A stretch of 64,000 nt of DNA from Cryptomeria japonica (lineage: Eukaryota; Streptophyta; Pinopsida; Cupressales; Cupressaceae): contig NC_081408.1 of NCBI RefSeq assembly GCF_030272615.1, forward strand, positions 624,176,912-624,240,911. The letters run 5' to 3'. Numbering within the stretch: position 1 is the first letter of the stretch; each line of letters opens with the position of its first letter. The position numbers and the translations under genes were made by a program. Under the pieces are notes generated by a model. It searched no databases, was not told where the DNA came from, and was given only the letters and a program-made list of their open reading frames with translations. Shown one piece after another: positions 22,941 through 35,123 of the stretch.

Positions 22941-25816
22941 CAACAAGGATTTAATTATTAATTTTTTTGTTGTGTTCTTACAACAAGTGATAATCTCCCT
23001 GATTAGCAAGGATGACTGATATATTTAGTGTGATCAATCTAAGCTAGTTATATTAGATAAGTGGATCAATCATTTTGTGTATTTTTATATTTTACAATTT
23101 AGTAACCAATATATCGGCAAGTTTTCATCTCCATGAATGATTTCACATAAAGTGTTGACTATGTAAAGTATTAAAATGGGGTTCAATAGTCTAAACATGC
23201 AAAACTAGGAATAAAACCCATTCACATCAACATACATTAGGAAAATAACCAATAGGTCCAACTACAAACCCTTGGGAGAGTTAGGCACAATGATTGGTTA
23301 CTTCCTTTGCTATGCTTCAATGTGGATTAATAAGATAGAATGGGGAAATGCAAGAAATAGGTCTAAAGATATAAAATTGATAGTGATCAACATAAACAAT
23401 AAGCTATAGAACATATATGCATGTTTTGATAAAAGATCTGGAAACTAAGATAAGAAAGGAACATGTGTCTGCAATTTCAGCCTTAAAATATTGGACTATG
23501 TAGATAAGCATCCTAGTCCTGAAGCTATCTAATGCAGACATCAATAATAGATTTTTATTCAAGATCAAGATGTCGCTCAAAATATCTCCCTAAAATTTTG
23601 TTAGAAAAGTGTCAAAAACTTCAGACTTGTCTAAAACGTCTAGTGTTTTCTACTTCTTCAAAGTCTACATCTCTATCTTAATTTGCACTTTCTAAATATG
23701 TAATCCTTCTTTGATAAACCTAAAAATTGGACACACAAGAGAAGAAAATGGTGTTGGGTGTATAGCGGTTTTCCTAGATCAAACCTTGGGTTGGAATTAA
23801 CCCTACAATGATGATAAATAGAAAAGAGAGCTTACCCTTGCAGGGTAGAGGCTAGATCTAAAATTAATGTCATATGTTTGCTTAAGAATCTCCTTGCCTT
23901 GAAGTCTTCATCAAAGATTGATATTTCTAGGTGCCAAATCATGTATGCCTTCACATAAACTTGATCAAGAATTCCATCTTGAATGCTTGAAAATCATAAT
24001 ACTTGACCTCTCCTTCATTGCATTAAGAATGTTTGATTACTTGCTCAATTTGAATGGAATTAGAAACTTATTGAGAGATGATTGAGAGATGTTTCAAATG
24101 AAGGGGCAAGACTTGATTTTATACTCAATCTCACAAAACGTGTTGAAATTTTTTAAGAAGGTTGACATTGGTAGCATTCTACCTTTCAATGTTTTTTTAC
24201 TATAAGAGGGTTCAAACCCTAGTCCAAAGGGACTAAGGTGCTAGGCACCCTATTTTAAAAGTACTAGGGCACTAAGTGTCCTAGTCCAATCCTCCTGGGC
24301 TGGAACTAAGTGAAAAAGAAAAGAAAGCATTGCTAATATTCCAAAATCAAACACTGTTTGAGTAGAATCAAACACTATCAGGGGCAAGGAAGGAGAATCA
24401 CCAAAGTGAGCCCCAAATAAGTATGAAATTGTATAAGTATACAATTTACAACACTACATACTGTAGCTGATTATTTTGCATAATCAATGCCAATACCCAA
24501 GTAGGGCTCACTTGAGATATAGTGCTACTCTATTATTTGGTTTGTTAATATTACTGTGGATTAATTGTTATTCATTAAATTAAATTGTTAGTTAAGTCCA
24601 AGTTAATTGTTCATGTAACAACCATTATATAATATTTTGCATAATATTTTCAACTAAAGTGTCATTTACTTTTGATTTGTAGAAAGGTATTAGCAACATT
24701 GTTTGGTCTTTAGCTTATCTATTAAATTAGTAACATTTGCCTCTAAAATTAATAATTTCTTTATTTTTTGTAGTAAATTGAGAAACCTAGAGAACCTCCT
24801 ACCATACACATAGTACATGTTGCATCTCAAGTTCATATAACTGGTTGATTAATTAAATGGTTGCTTGATGTAAGATAAACCATGACCGTTAGGTAGATTG
24901 CATGACCATATTACTTCATATCGTTAGTTTTCATTGGAAACCATACAATAACCAATCTCTTTACTAAATCATGAACTTTTATAAATAGAAAGTAGGAATT
25001 GAGACCTCAAAATGCCTATAAAAATATGCGATGACTCCTACAATTCAAATTGAACAATCACATCAGTGGTGGTATGTACTAGGATTCAATAAAATTATAA
25101 AAATATGTCTATTTTATAAATTTTGTCATATAAAATCTATTTCATTCAACATGGAGTATTTGGGAGGATGCATACATATTTGTGGCTATGAAAATGATTC
25201 ACAAGATATTAAATTATTGCTTCTACCTTTACACTAGATGCCATTTGCAGACATGCAACACTTTGACCAAAAAGAGCACAACACCTATAATTTTTAATTC
25301 AATAACATCATGACACAATGCCACACATACAAATGAGTCAATGAATGAATACAAAGAAAAAATACTTTTTAATCCCATTGTGTAGGGTGAATGCATGATC
25401 CACATTCCAAATTGCATTGTGAATAACATGAATGCTACAATGTGAATTCACCATATGTCTCAAGTTTTCAATAATCCTACATTGACTAATCAAAGGCCCT
25501 AATAAACCAATAAAAAGTCACCAACTCAATATGAAACCAACATAGTAGTAAGAGAGCTAATAAACATGATGCCAAAGATAGCGACACAACAAATTGCACA
25601 TTTTTCATCTTCACAAAAAGTTCCAAAAGAAATTTTGATGTACACGACAACATGATAAAATAAAAACTTGACACTTGTAATTCCATCGATGTCTCCCCAC
25701 ACATGCCTTTTGAAGTGTACATAGAATCTTGAATGGACTAATTGAATAATGACAACTCAGTAGGGAATCAACAATATAAGGATACATAGTAGATACAACC
25801 CAATGACCCTTGCCAC
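22941..25816. other. No gene seen
   Basis: AT-rich intergenic or decayed repeat sequence. Short minus-strand frames between 24250 and 25925 lack motifs and partly cross the start of element C. A stretch near 24490-24535 (tagggctcacttgagata...) resembles 33425-33470. Confidence 0.5.
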
Positions 25817-26608
25817 TGTTGGCAAATGCACACTCCAATGAGAAATTGTAGGTGATTGAAGGTATTGTCATTGATGGCAACCTTAAAATCATGTGATACC
25901 GGCAAGCAGACACAAGCACCGCCACCTCCAGACTCTACACTGGCATATAGATCACTGACACCGAAAAGGAAGAATACCAACATCTTGGCCGACATGAATT
26001 TTGTATAAACATATTTTGTAATTAATTGTAAAATCTTTTGTAAGACAACATGGTGGATTGTAATATGACTCATATATGTATGAGATCATTGTAGAACATT
26101 TAATAGGCGATTGATGAAAGGAATATAGCAGACCTAAGTGCAAATTATTAAGTTAAAGGTTTATGTATGTAGCAGAGCTTAAACTGGTACTGAATCTAGC
26201 ATAGTAGATGCTAATCTGAAGCAGTACAAGACATTGGATTAGTTTAATCCATTTTTGTAAGTCAGTGTGACTTCCTTTGTAACTGAGCAGTGAGCTCTAG
26301 GCACTTGGCCTTCTTGCATGTGCAGGCCCCTATTGTAAGCAGTAATATTCTCTTATTGGCCAGTAAGTGAATGTTGTGGGTCACAAATCCCAACGAGGTT
26401 TTTCCCACACTGGGTTTCCTCATTAAAATATTGTGTTATGGTGTGCTTTTCATGTTGTGGTTGTTATTCTTATTTGTTGCATTATTTCTGGTTTACCAGT
26501 ATACAATTTTAATATGTTTTTCATGTTATAAGTTGAGAAAATTATCTAAAAGGTCAAATACTGATTCAGCTCCCCCCCCCCCTCTTAGTATCTTTGGGAA
26601 TCGTAATA
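25817..26608 (+). repeat. 5' LTR of element C
   Basis: 792 bp against 755 bp in the 3' copy. The 5' copy has extra bases near 26010-26045. A poly-C run (26571-26582) followed by ctcttagtatctttggg lies just before the inner end, as in the 3' LTR and the solo LTR at 10322. Confidence 0.88.
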
Positions 26609-26610
26609 AT

Positions 26611-26623
26611 TGGTATCAGAGCC
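26611..26623 (+). promoter_or_regulatory. PBS, initiator-Met tRNA
   Basis: TGGTATCAGAGCC, two bases inside the 5' LTR, complementary to the 3' end of initiator tRNA-Met. It fixes the plus orientation of element C. Confidence 0.93.
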
Positions 26624-26679
26624 TGGTCCTCTATTTTCAAAAGCCTAACAACTTGAGGAAGATCTTGTCACCGGTAGAG

Positions 26680-27795
26680 ATGGAAAACTTGAGAAATCAA
26701 TTGGAAACAGCTCTTTCAGACTATGATGTAGAAAAGGTGAAGAATATCAAACTTGAAGATGATCTGAAGGCTACACAGGATATTATTCGAGGACTTCAAG
26801 AAAATTTCACTATAGCAAGGAATGAAAGAAGAGAACTTTGTGAGAAGATATAGAATGAGGAAAATGAAAAGGAAACTCTTAATGATCTGGTGAACCAACT
26901 GAGAGAAGATAATTGTACAATGAAGAATGAGATGCAAGATATGACTATGAGATTTTGTAAAGAAATTGAAGATAGAAAGAAAAATGAAGATGACTTGACT
27001 AGAAGACTAAATGATGCTGCAAATGAAAATCTAAGACTCAATCATGAGAATGATATGCTAAAGATAGATCTAATTCACTTGGAACATGATAAAACTGAAC
27101 TCATGAGACAAAAGGACTTCTTGGAAAATTATGAATTGGCTATTGCAAATCAACACAACGAGAAATTCAAGAAATGTTCAGAGGAACTTGATGACATGCT
27201 AAAGAATCAAAAACCTAATGGAGATACAAATGGCCTTGGCTTTGAAGCTCGTGAAAGCTCCGGTACTGCAAACAAACATGATCATAGCAAACCAGTAAGA
27301 CAACCTAATGCTTACAAATTTAATGGGAAATGCTTTAACTGTAACAAGTATGGTCATAGAGAAAATCAGTGTAGATCTATAAATTATCAGAACACTAATA
27401 CACCCACCGGTCAATGTTCTAAATTCAACAAAGTTGGTCATAATTCAAAAAATTGCAGAATGAATGTAAGATGTTATGTTTGTGGAAGATTTGGACACCT
27501 ATCTAATCAATGCAGAACACATACTGGCATAGGATATGGGAAAGCTATTCAGAAAAACAATGTGACTTGTTATGCTTGTAACAAAATTGGACATACTGCA
27601 AAATTTTGTAGAAGTAAGGCATCACCAACAAATAACAAAGGTCCTAGTTTGAAGGGTAAAGAAAAGGTTGAAGAGGTAAAGCAAGAATTCTCAAAACAAT
27701 GGATCAGAAAGTCAAATCAAAATATTGATGGGAATAATCCTCCACCAGTAGAACAAAGTAACACTCCACCGATAGGAGACTCTTCATCTAACTGA
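26680..27795 (+). pseudogene. Element C ORF1: coiled-coil Gag with CCHC knuckles
   Basis: The start is set at ATG 26680 (MENLRNQLETALSDYD), the first Met after the PBS in this frame. One in-frame TAG (26851-26853) interrupts 372 codons. The N-terminal half is a charged coiled coil. The C-terminal half has four knuckle sites: CFNCNKYGHRENQC (27331-27372), a degenerate second with the C-x2-C broken (CSKFNKVGHNSKNC, 27415-27456), CYVCGRFGHLSNQC (27472-27513) and CYACNKIGHTAKFC (27568-27609). It ends in a K/E- and P-rich tail. The expected role is RNA binding and particle assembly. The usual copia Gag UBN2 fold is not obvious, so the relation to copia Gag rests on the knuckles only. Confidence 0.8.
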
Positions 27796-28099
27796 AGGAA
27801 AATCCTTTGGGGGTTTAGCAACAAACTGAAAAACATGCTAATATACCCTCGGTTGATGGTGAGAAGTTGAATTACTTCTTTACCGGCAGATGAGTTAAGT
27901 TGTGACTTAAACTGACAAGCATTAAATATGGTAGTTGGAGAAAATAACATTATAAGCAAGTATTTTGGCTCCTTTTTCATTCACTAAGCATTCAAATCTT
28001 TGAGAGCATGAAAATTTCCAAGCGAAGACATCCTTAGCGAAAAAGTGAAGCAGTTCATCCAAGCATTCATCCTTAAGGTAGATTGAGGTATTTATAACT

Positions 28100-31000
28100 A
28101 TGGCTTCTTCATCCACTCCTAAATTTATTGCAAACCCTACTGTTATTGAGGTTATCAAGTGCCCTAGACCCATATTCAAGCTTGTTCCCGAAATAGCGAA
28201 GAAAGATGATAACATAGGTGCATTCTCTCAAATTCCTAAGGGATTAGTATATGTTGAAGACCCTAGGATATACATACATTGTCATATAGAGGAATTAGGT
28301 GATGATGAGATCAAAAACATGTATAGGACTGTGATTTGTGATGTAGATGGTAATGTCCAGTCGGAACACAAGATAATAGAAACCCTAGGCTTTGTAGATA
28401 TTCTTAGCATTCCTGATTTTCCCAAAGATGTAATAAGAATAGTTCTAAGCAGAGTCCATAGCAAATTATTTTGGTTGGATTCCATCCATAAGATCACCAA
28501 AGAAGCAGTAAAAGTAGTAACAGGGTTACCTTCCACTAGTAGCAAGCTTGACAAAACAAAGAAGGTCCCAAATGACACAATGATGAAACTAACCAGTGCA
28601 ACTTTTGACAAAAGGTCTCTAAGGGTAAATGATGTAAAGGACATCAATGTCAGATTTGTTAGTATGATCTTAGGTTACAAAGCTACACATGCAAATAGGT
28701 TGAACTCAGTTTCTAGCCTATGTATCAAAAGTGCATATGACATGGTTAATGATAATGCTAGAATAGATGTGTGTGAATGGCTCAAAGATGAACTAATAGA
28801 AAATCTGAAAAAGATTAAAGGAGATAAGAAAGGAACCTTTAGATTTGGAAATTTGCTTGTTTGCTTAATGTTGTACATTACTAAGCAAGTACTTGGTATT
28901 GGTAGAAGAGATTTTGGCTTTGATATACCGGTAGGAAAGCAACTATTGGATTTATTAAACAACATGGGAGAAAATAGAGAGAGAAACATAAATGAACATT
29001 TTCAAGCACTGAAGGCTCGAATGAAAACTAGAATAAGACTATCACAGGCAATTGTAGATAAATATCAGAAGGAAATATGTTTTGTAATCAAGAAAGATGA
29101 AATTTGGATGGAGGCAATTATCCCTAGAACTATTTGGGTAACTAAAATGGGCTATGAAACAGATGATAATATTATAGAAACTTATGCAAAAGCCCTCCTT
29201 GAAGCACCAAAGGAACCCACTGAGAAAGTATTTGGAAATGCAGAAATAATTGAAAGTGGAATTCAGTCAAGAAAAAGGGTTAAGAAGGTTGAAGAAACAG
29301 TAAGGAAAGGAACCCGACAGGCAAAGACAATTAAGGAAGATGTTTTGAAACTAACTAGTATAAAAGAAAGTGAGTTGGAAGGACTTCAATCGGAAGCTCA
29401 TCTTTCACCAGTTGGAAATTCCTCTGAGAGTGATATACCAGTCGTATTTAAAAGGGTAGAAAGGAAAAGAAAACCCTCACCGACACCCTCACCTACACCC
29501 AAGAAAACCAGACAAAAGCAACAGGCAGTTAGGCCTCCTGTTAAGAAAATGACTCCAAAGAAGAAGAAGGTAAAACAAGATATTGCTCCACTAGATAAAC
29601 TTCTTCATGAAATAATAGAGGATGGTAAGTTGAAAAACATCAGCAAACTGTATAACACATTCTCCGCAGATGACAAAGAAAGCATAGAAAACAGTGTAAT
29701 TTTACACTTGGATATTTACAAGAAATTCTTGATGGAAATTGTTGATGAGATCCTAGTTGATCTGTATAGAAGACTAGAAGCTAGAAGGGTAGCTATTGTT
29801 GAGCTGGATAAGAAAATAAAAATTGAAAAATTACTTGCAGTGCATCTAGTTAACTCACCTGATGAAATAGACAAATTAATCAGTGAGGCTAACCAGACAG
29901 TGTTTTCAACCGCTCACCGACATGTAGCACTGATGGTAGGTAGAGTGAATGAAGCCTCTGAGGCAACAACATATGCATGGGATATATTCTTTGTAGAAAA
30001 AGAGAAACAGGAAGAGTTACTAAGACCCAAGACTATCAGAGTATACCAAAAGGATAGGGATAAGGGAAAAGGTAAGGTAGGTGGACCTCCAAGCCTTAAA
30101 ATAACTGATAATGTACTCCCACCTCCTTTGGATACTCCACCGGTAGTAACTATAGACAATCAACCCGCCACTGAGAGTATGGAGACTCCACTAGAGGATA
30201 CTAATCCTGAATCTAAGATTTTGTACACTATAAATATAGACACACAAGACATAAATGTTGTGGTTGACAAAGAAACCACTGAGGATAAGAAGGAAGATGT
30301 GACTACTGAGTCACCGACTGTAGATGTTGAGGTTGAGGTTAATAATACTGTAAATATAAACACATAAAAACCTACTCAGACAAAGCAACCGGTAGAGGAC
30401 ACCACTGGTAAACCATTAGAAGAACCGGTAGATAAAATTGGAAAACAATTAGGAGAACTAGCAATGGACAGTACAAAGGTACAAACTAAGAAACTGAAAA
30501 TGCATACAGAGATCACATCTGAGAAACTGGCAGTTGAGAGCTCAGAGAAACCTTTTGAGACAAAGATGGAGAAACCGGAACAAAAACAAGTTGAGGCACA
30601 AGTTCAGATGGAGACGGTGCCACCGACTAAAACCAAAAAGCCCAAACCTTTACTAGTAGAAATGCAAACATAGACTGACCTACCAGAGGTCGAATCGAGC
30701 AAGGTGATTACTACAACCGGTAGCATGGATATTGTGAAAATAGTTGGGCAAACATTTGGTACTTCAATAGCAGAATTCTGACCTACAAATGTAACAGAGG
30801 TCTTATTGGATTCAATGAAGAAAATCACAGAGTCCAATGGACAAGCCTATAAGGCTATAGATGATACAATTCCTATTCTTAAATTGATAGCACTTGAATG
30901 CATTGTGAATAATAAGGATTCTTTAGGTCAACTAGACACATTGTCTAAATTAATCACCAGCAACATTTTGACAGTTGATCAAATAAATGAGGACACATTT

Positions 31001-31585
31001 AAGGAGAGAATGATTAAGGAAAAAGAGAAATTATTTGAGGAAATAATGAAGAAGAATAAGGAGAAAATGAACACCTTATTACCAGAACTAGGAGAGACAA
31101 TTTTGGATTCTAAGAAAATGTACAGGGATACTTGCAAACCAGACATCTTGACACAGGATATAGATTCAAAGATCAACACTCAAACTGAAATAAACAATAT
31201 TGCTAACAATCTGATAGGTACATCCGATTCATTTTTGGAGATAGAAAAGAAAATTGCAGATCTAGATGAGAAAATTGAGAAGTTAGAGAAGGATAAAGAG
31301 AGAATAAAGGATAAGGCAAAGAGCTTAAAATGTAAACTTGGTCCTAAACTAGATTACCCCATTTCTTTGAGAAAAGAAATTTCTGAGGCTCTGGTTCCCA
31401 GACTTAAGATACTGGAAGAGCAAATGCACATACTCACCGGTACAGTTCAGAGAACACAAGAGGCATTACAGGAAAGCAAAAGATTTGGTGGCAACTTAAA
31501 TTTGATTTTGGCAAATATATTCCAGATTGTAACCCACCGGTTACAAAAATCTAGGCAGGAACCACACTCCACTGACAGTGAATGA
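28100..31585 (+). pseudogene. Element C ORF2: very long protein of unknown function, three stops
   Basis: One plus frame of 1162 codons starting at ATG 28100 (MASSSTPKFIANPTVIEV). The first 755 codons are open. Stops in frame are TAA 30365-30367, TAG 30671-30673 and TGA 30779-30781. Residues ~1-400 look globular, with FRFGNLLVCLMLYITKQ as the most hydrophobic segment. Residues ~452-500 are strongly basic (RKRKPSPTPSPTPKK...), resembling a nuclear localisation region. Residues ~650-900 are low-complexity T/P/E/V. The final ~250 residues are coiled coil (KKIADLDEKIEKLEKDKERI). No D-D-E, YxDD or D-S/T-G motif is visible. Full-frame retention over 3.5 kb with only three stops indicates past selection on protein. 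The function is unknown. Confidence 0.75.
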
Positions 31586-31745
31586 CAACCTTTGCCATTG
31601 ATGTCAAAGGGGGAGTAGAGTGATAAGAAAAATGATCAGAATAGGACATCATCAGCTTGGGGGGAGCACACAGTTTTGGTAAGACAAATTTTGGTAGATT
31701 CTTTTTGGAAATTTTTTGAACACTTTTGGATTTTTCTCATGAGTG

Positions 31746-31771
31746 TTGCCATCAATGCCAAAGGGGGAGAT
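31746..31771 (+). promoter_or_regulatory. PPT of element C
   Basis: aaagggggagat immediately before the TGTTGG start of the 3' LTR. It is the plus-strand primer site for cDNA synthesis. A near-identical 24-bp copy, with ttgccattgatgtc before the purine run, occurs 154 bp upstream at 31592-31615. Confidence 0.85.
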
Positions 31772-32526
31772 TGTTGGCAAATGCACACTCCAATGAGAAA
31801 TTGTAGGTGATTGAAGGTATTGTCATTGATGGAAACCTTACAATCATGTGATATCGACAGGTAGACACAGGCACCGACACCGACATACAGATCACCGACA
31901 CCGAAAAGGAAGAATCCTGGCATCTTGGCCGATAGGAATTTTGTATAAACATATTTTGTAAGCCGACATGGCATATTGTAATATGTCTCATATATGTATG
32001 AGATCATTGTAGAACATTTAATAGGTGATTGATTAAAGGAATATAGCAGACCTAATGTGCGGATTATTAGGTTAAAGGTTTATGTATGTAGCAGAGCTTA
32101 AACCGGTACTGAATCTGGCATAGTAGATGCTAATCTGAAGCAGTACAAGGCATTGGATTAATTTAATCCATTTTTGTAAGTCAGTGTGACTTCCTTTGTA
32201 ACTGAGCAGTGAGCTCTAGGCACTTGGCCTTCTTGCATGTGTAGACCCCTATTGTAAGCAGTAATATTCTCTTATTGGCCAGTAAGTGATATTGTGGGTC
32301 ACAAATCCCACCGAGGTTTTTCCCACACCGGGTTTCCTTGTTAAAATATTGTGTTATGGTGTGCTTTTCATGTTGTGGTTGTTATTCTTATTTGCTGAAT
32401 TATTTTTGGTTTACCGGTACATAGTTTTAATATGTTTTTCATGTTATAAGTTGAGAAAATTATCTAACCAGTCAGATACTGATTCACCCCCCCCCCCCCC
32501 TCTCAGTATCTTTGGGAATCCTAACA
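31772..32526 (+). repeat. 3' LTR of element C
   Basis: 755 bp, colinear with 25817-26608, ending aatcctaaca at 32526. It is diverged from the 5' copy by substitutions, a missing ~25-bp block near its position 170, and C-tract length. Confidence 0.88.
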
Positions 32527-33493
32527 TCCACATGACATTATAACATGTAACACACTTTAGAATGTAGAGACCATGCACAAAACCACATCACAAAGAGGTT
32601 GTGTGTTTTATATAAAAGACAATGTGTAGGCATAATAGAATAGCATTGATGGGCTTATCTTATTGTCTATTGTACTAGTTTTATAATCCTTTTGTTTCCT
32701 ATGAACCCCAAAAAATTTATATTGAAACCTCAATACTTTCCTAAGTATTAAGATTATTTGATAAGGACTAAACATGTTTACTTGTGACTGTTGGATATAA
32801 TACAAGTGCATGATTATTGATAAAAAGGTGATGAAATGATGTGGTTATAGTTATGAGAATTGTTTCTAGGAACTAACATATTGTTGTAGCAAAATGGTGA
32901 AGGCATCACACAAATTTCATGCAACCGAGTAATTGTAGAAGTAGCGAGTGTTCTTGCAGTCAAGTAGCACAAGTTACGCGAATGGGCATTACAAGCACTG
33001 GGGTATCCACCAAAACAACAACATAAGACTCATAGCTTCAACATACATCTTCAACACATAGGTTGCTTCTATCTCAATTATCATCAATAATTTATGTTGC
33101 ACTTTAATCTGAATTGTTAAATTACTTCTTTATGATGGGTATAGAATCCTATTAGGAATTTGTTTTGTGTTATGTGTCTTAGTTCAATAATCCTCTTCTC
33201 ATATATTAAGACCAACTTATAGGCCATAATTAGTTTGTTAAATTAAAGTGAAGTCTATAAATGCAATATCGAAGATGATCCAAGGATCGACAATTCTATA
33301 AATTTACTTTGTTTTCAATAATATACAATTTTTGCTATTCGATTGTCTTCATGAATGAGCATATGAGTTAATTCTTAGTGTAGTAACTTCATTCATATAT
33401 TAATGTAGTGAGTACACCTACCTAAGATAGGGCCCACTTGAGGTAAGGTGCCACTCAATAGTTCATTTTCAGCATTTCTTGTAATCTAGTTTG
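32527..33493. other. No gene seen
   Basis: Non-coding sequence between element C and the plus-strand chromovirus. The last 80 bases (33413-33493) resemble 24484-24560. Confidence 0.5.
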
Positions 33494-35080
33494 CTAATTG
33501 GGCACATTCTGTGTAGCCCTATTTTGTAGGAAAAAAACAAAATAGTGAGATCGGTAATGAAATGGAAGGTTAAAACCTCTTGGGGGCAGATGAATGGATG
33601 GATAACCATGTCAGATGAATGGATGGTTCATAAGTCTAGGTTGATTTTTCTTGTGCAGTAGAAGGTAGGTGTGCCTTTGATGTGTTTGGGGTCCTTTTGA
33701 CATGGTTGTGTCCATAGGATAGCCCAAGGTAGGCTCAAAAGCCAAGAAAACCAACATTGTAGAAGTTGCTCAAAAGTTGTAAAAAGTTGCATGACAACTT
33801 TTCAAAGTTGTCATGCAACTTTTCCTCCAAATAGGTGATACCCTTAGTTTGGCATTAGGAACCCTAACCAAGGCACACCAACCGAGGAAGAGACACTATA
33901 AGTTGTTGCAAACCCTAAAATGGGGGGTTGGATGTCAGATTGTATAGCCAAGAGAAAAGACCTTGACTGTGACTAGGTTTTTGTTTCCAGACGGCACAAA
34001 TGAAGCATTAATAGGTTGATAATGCATTGTTTTATGAACTAAATGGTGTTGTAAATCTTACATTGTATTTATACTTTCATTTTGAGCACTTAGGGTAGGT
34101 TCTTGTGCAGGTTTTTGTGTGTTTGTAATTATTTTTGTGAAGTACTTTGTCACTGTCCAGTTTTGGACTGTTTTGTGAAATGGAATGATAACTCCTATCC
34201 CCATTGTGGAGACACCATGAAACCATGGGGAATAGGAGTGAAAACCTTGTATAGTATCCCAAAGAAAGAAGGGCCCTTGAAGATGCAGGAAAGTCTTTCA
34301 AAGACCCACTCCTAGGTGAGACTACACTGTGCCCAGCTAGGAAGGGTTGAAGTTGTAGAGGTCCATGAGAGCAAGGTAGGACAAGGAGGGAGGCACCCTT
34401 TGGAGGAGGTGTAGAGGGATGTGTGAAGCACCATTGGTGAGAAGGAGGAGCTTCCACCAGTCCAGATAAGGTGGCAAAAATAGTAAACCATCACTGTGAC
34501 CCAGGCAAGCCTTAAAACCCTTGTAAAAACCCTCAAAAACCCCAAAATTCTCCTAGGGCAGTGTACGGACACTTGGAGGCCCAAAACCAGAAAAATCTTT
34601 CAGCACTTGCCAAATGATTAGCAGTCCTTTTGGGAAGATTCACAAGTGTGTGCATCATTTGCAAGAGGGAGCCCTAAAAGTCCAGAATAAAGGCCTAATT
34701 GGGCACATTCCGTGTAGCCCTATTTCGTAGGAAAAAAACAAAATAGTGAGATCGGTAATGAAATGGAAGGTTAAAACCTCTTGGGGGTAGATGAATGGAT
34801 GGATAACCATGTCAGAGACCTGTCCTAACCTTGCTAGGACCTAATAAGGAGAAGAAGGAGCTAAACCCTTATTAGTCTATGTGAGGGTTTTTGATGCTTG
34901 AGAGTAGATGTGACTTAGGGAGGAAAATCACAGATTGTTGGTGGATGGATTGGGCAAGGTCAGGGGATTCCACAAGCAAGGGAACTCCTAGAGACCCTAG
35001 GGTGTGGTTGAAATACCTGGTGATCCAAGGAGAGGATCAAGGAGCATAGACTAGGCTAGTCTATCCCATAGCCATTCCCA
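33494..35080 (+). repeat. 5' LTR of plus chromovirus, rearranged
   Basis: 33628-35080 is colinear with 47661-49083 of the 3' LTR. The first ~110 bp of the LTR are missing. In their place 33494-33615 repeats 34695-34815 from later in the same LTR, followed by a second gatgaatggatgg at the joint. A perfect 20-bp-arm palindrome lies at 33782-33823. Confidence 0.8.
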
Positions 35081-35086
35081 TTAGAT

Positions 35087-35097
35087 TGGTATCAGAG
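35087..35097 (+). promoter_or_regulatory. PBS, initiator-Met tRNA
   Basis: TGGTATCAGAG followed by tc (one mismatch from TGGTATCAGAGCC), six bases after the LTR CA end at 35080. Confidence 0.88.
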
Positions 35098-35123
35098 TCA
35101 GCTAAAGATTTGGTGGACCGTGC

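Larger units (their letters stand above)
25817..32526 (+). mobile_element. Element C: copia-like, non-autonomous LTR element with long ORF2
   Basis: 5' LTR 25817-26608, PBS 26611-26623, Gag-like ORF1 26680-27795, ORF2 28100-31585, PPT ending 31771, 3' LTR 31772-32526. LTR starts are TGTTGGC in both copies; the ends are ctaaca in the 3' copy and gtaata in the 5' copy. Flanks gccac (25812-25816) and tccac (32527-32531) agree at 4 of 5 bases, which is acceptable for an old target duplication. No protease, integrase, RT or RNase H motif is present on either strand inside, so transposition would depend on enzymes from another element. The copia link rests on the TGTTGG LTR start and the gggggagattgttgg PPT/LTR junction. 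Confidence 0.85.

Noticed and set aside
34077-34457. 126-codon minus ORF repeated at 48080-48463
   Set aside because: Both copies are the two LTRs of the plus chromovirus. The conservation reflects LTR identity, not protein selection.
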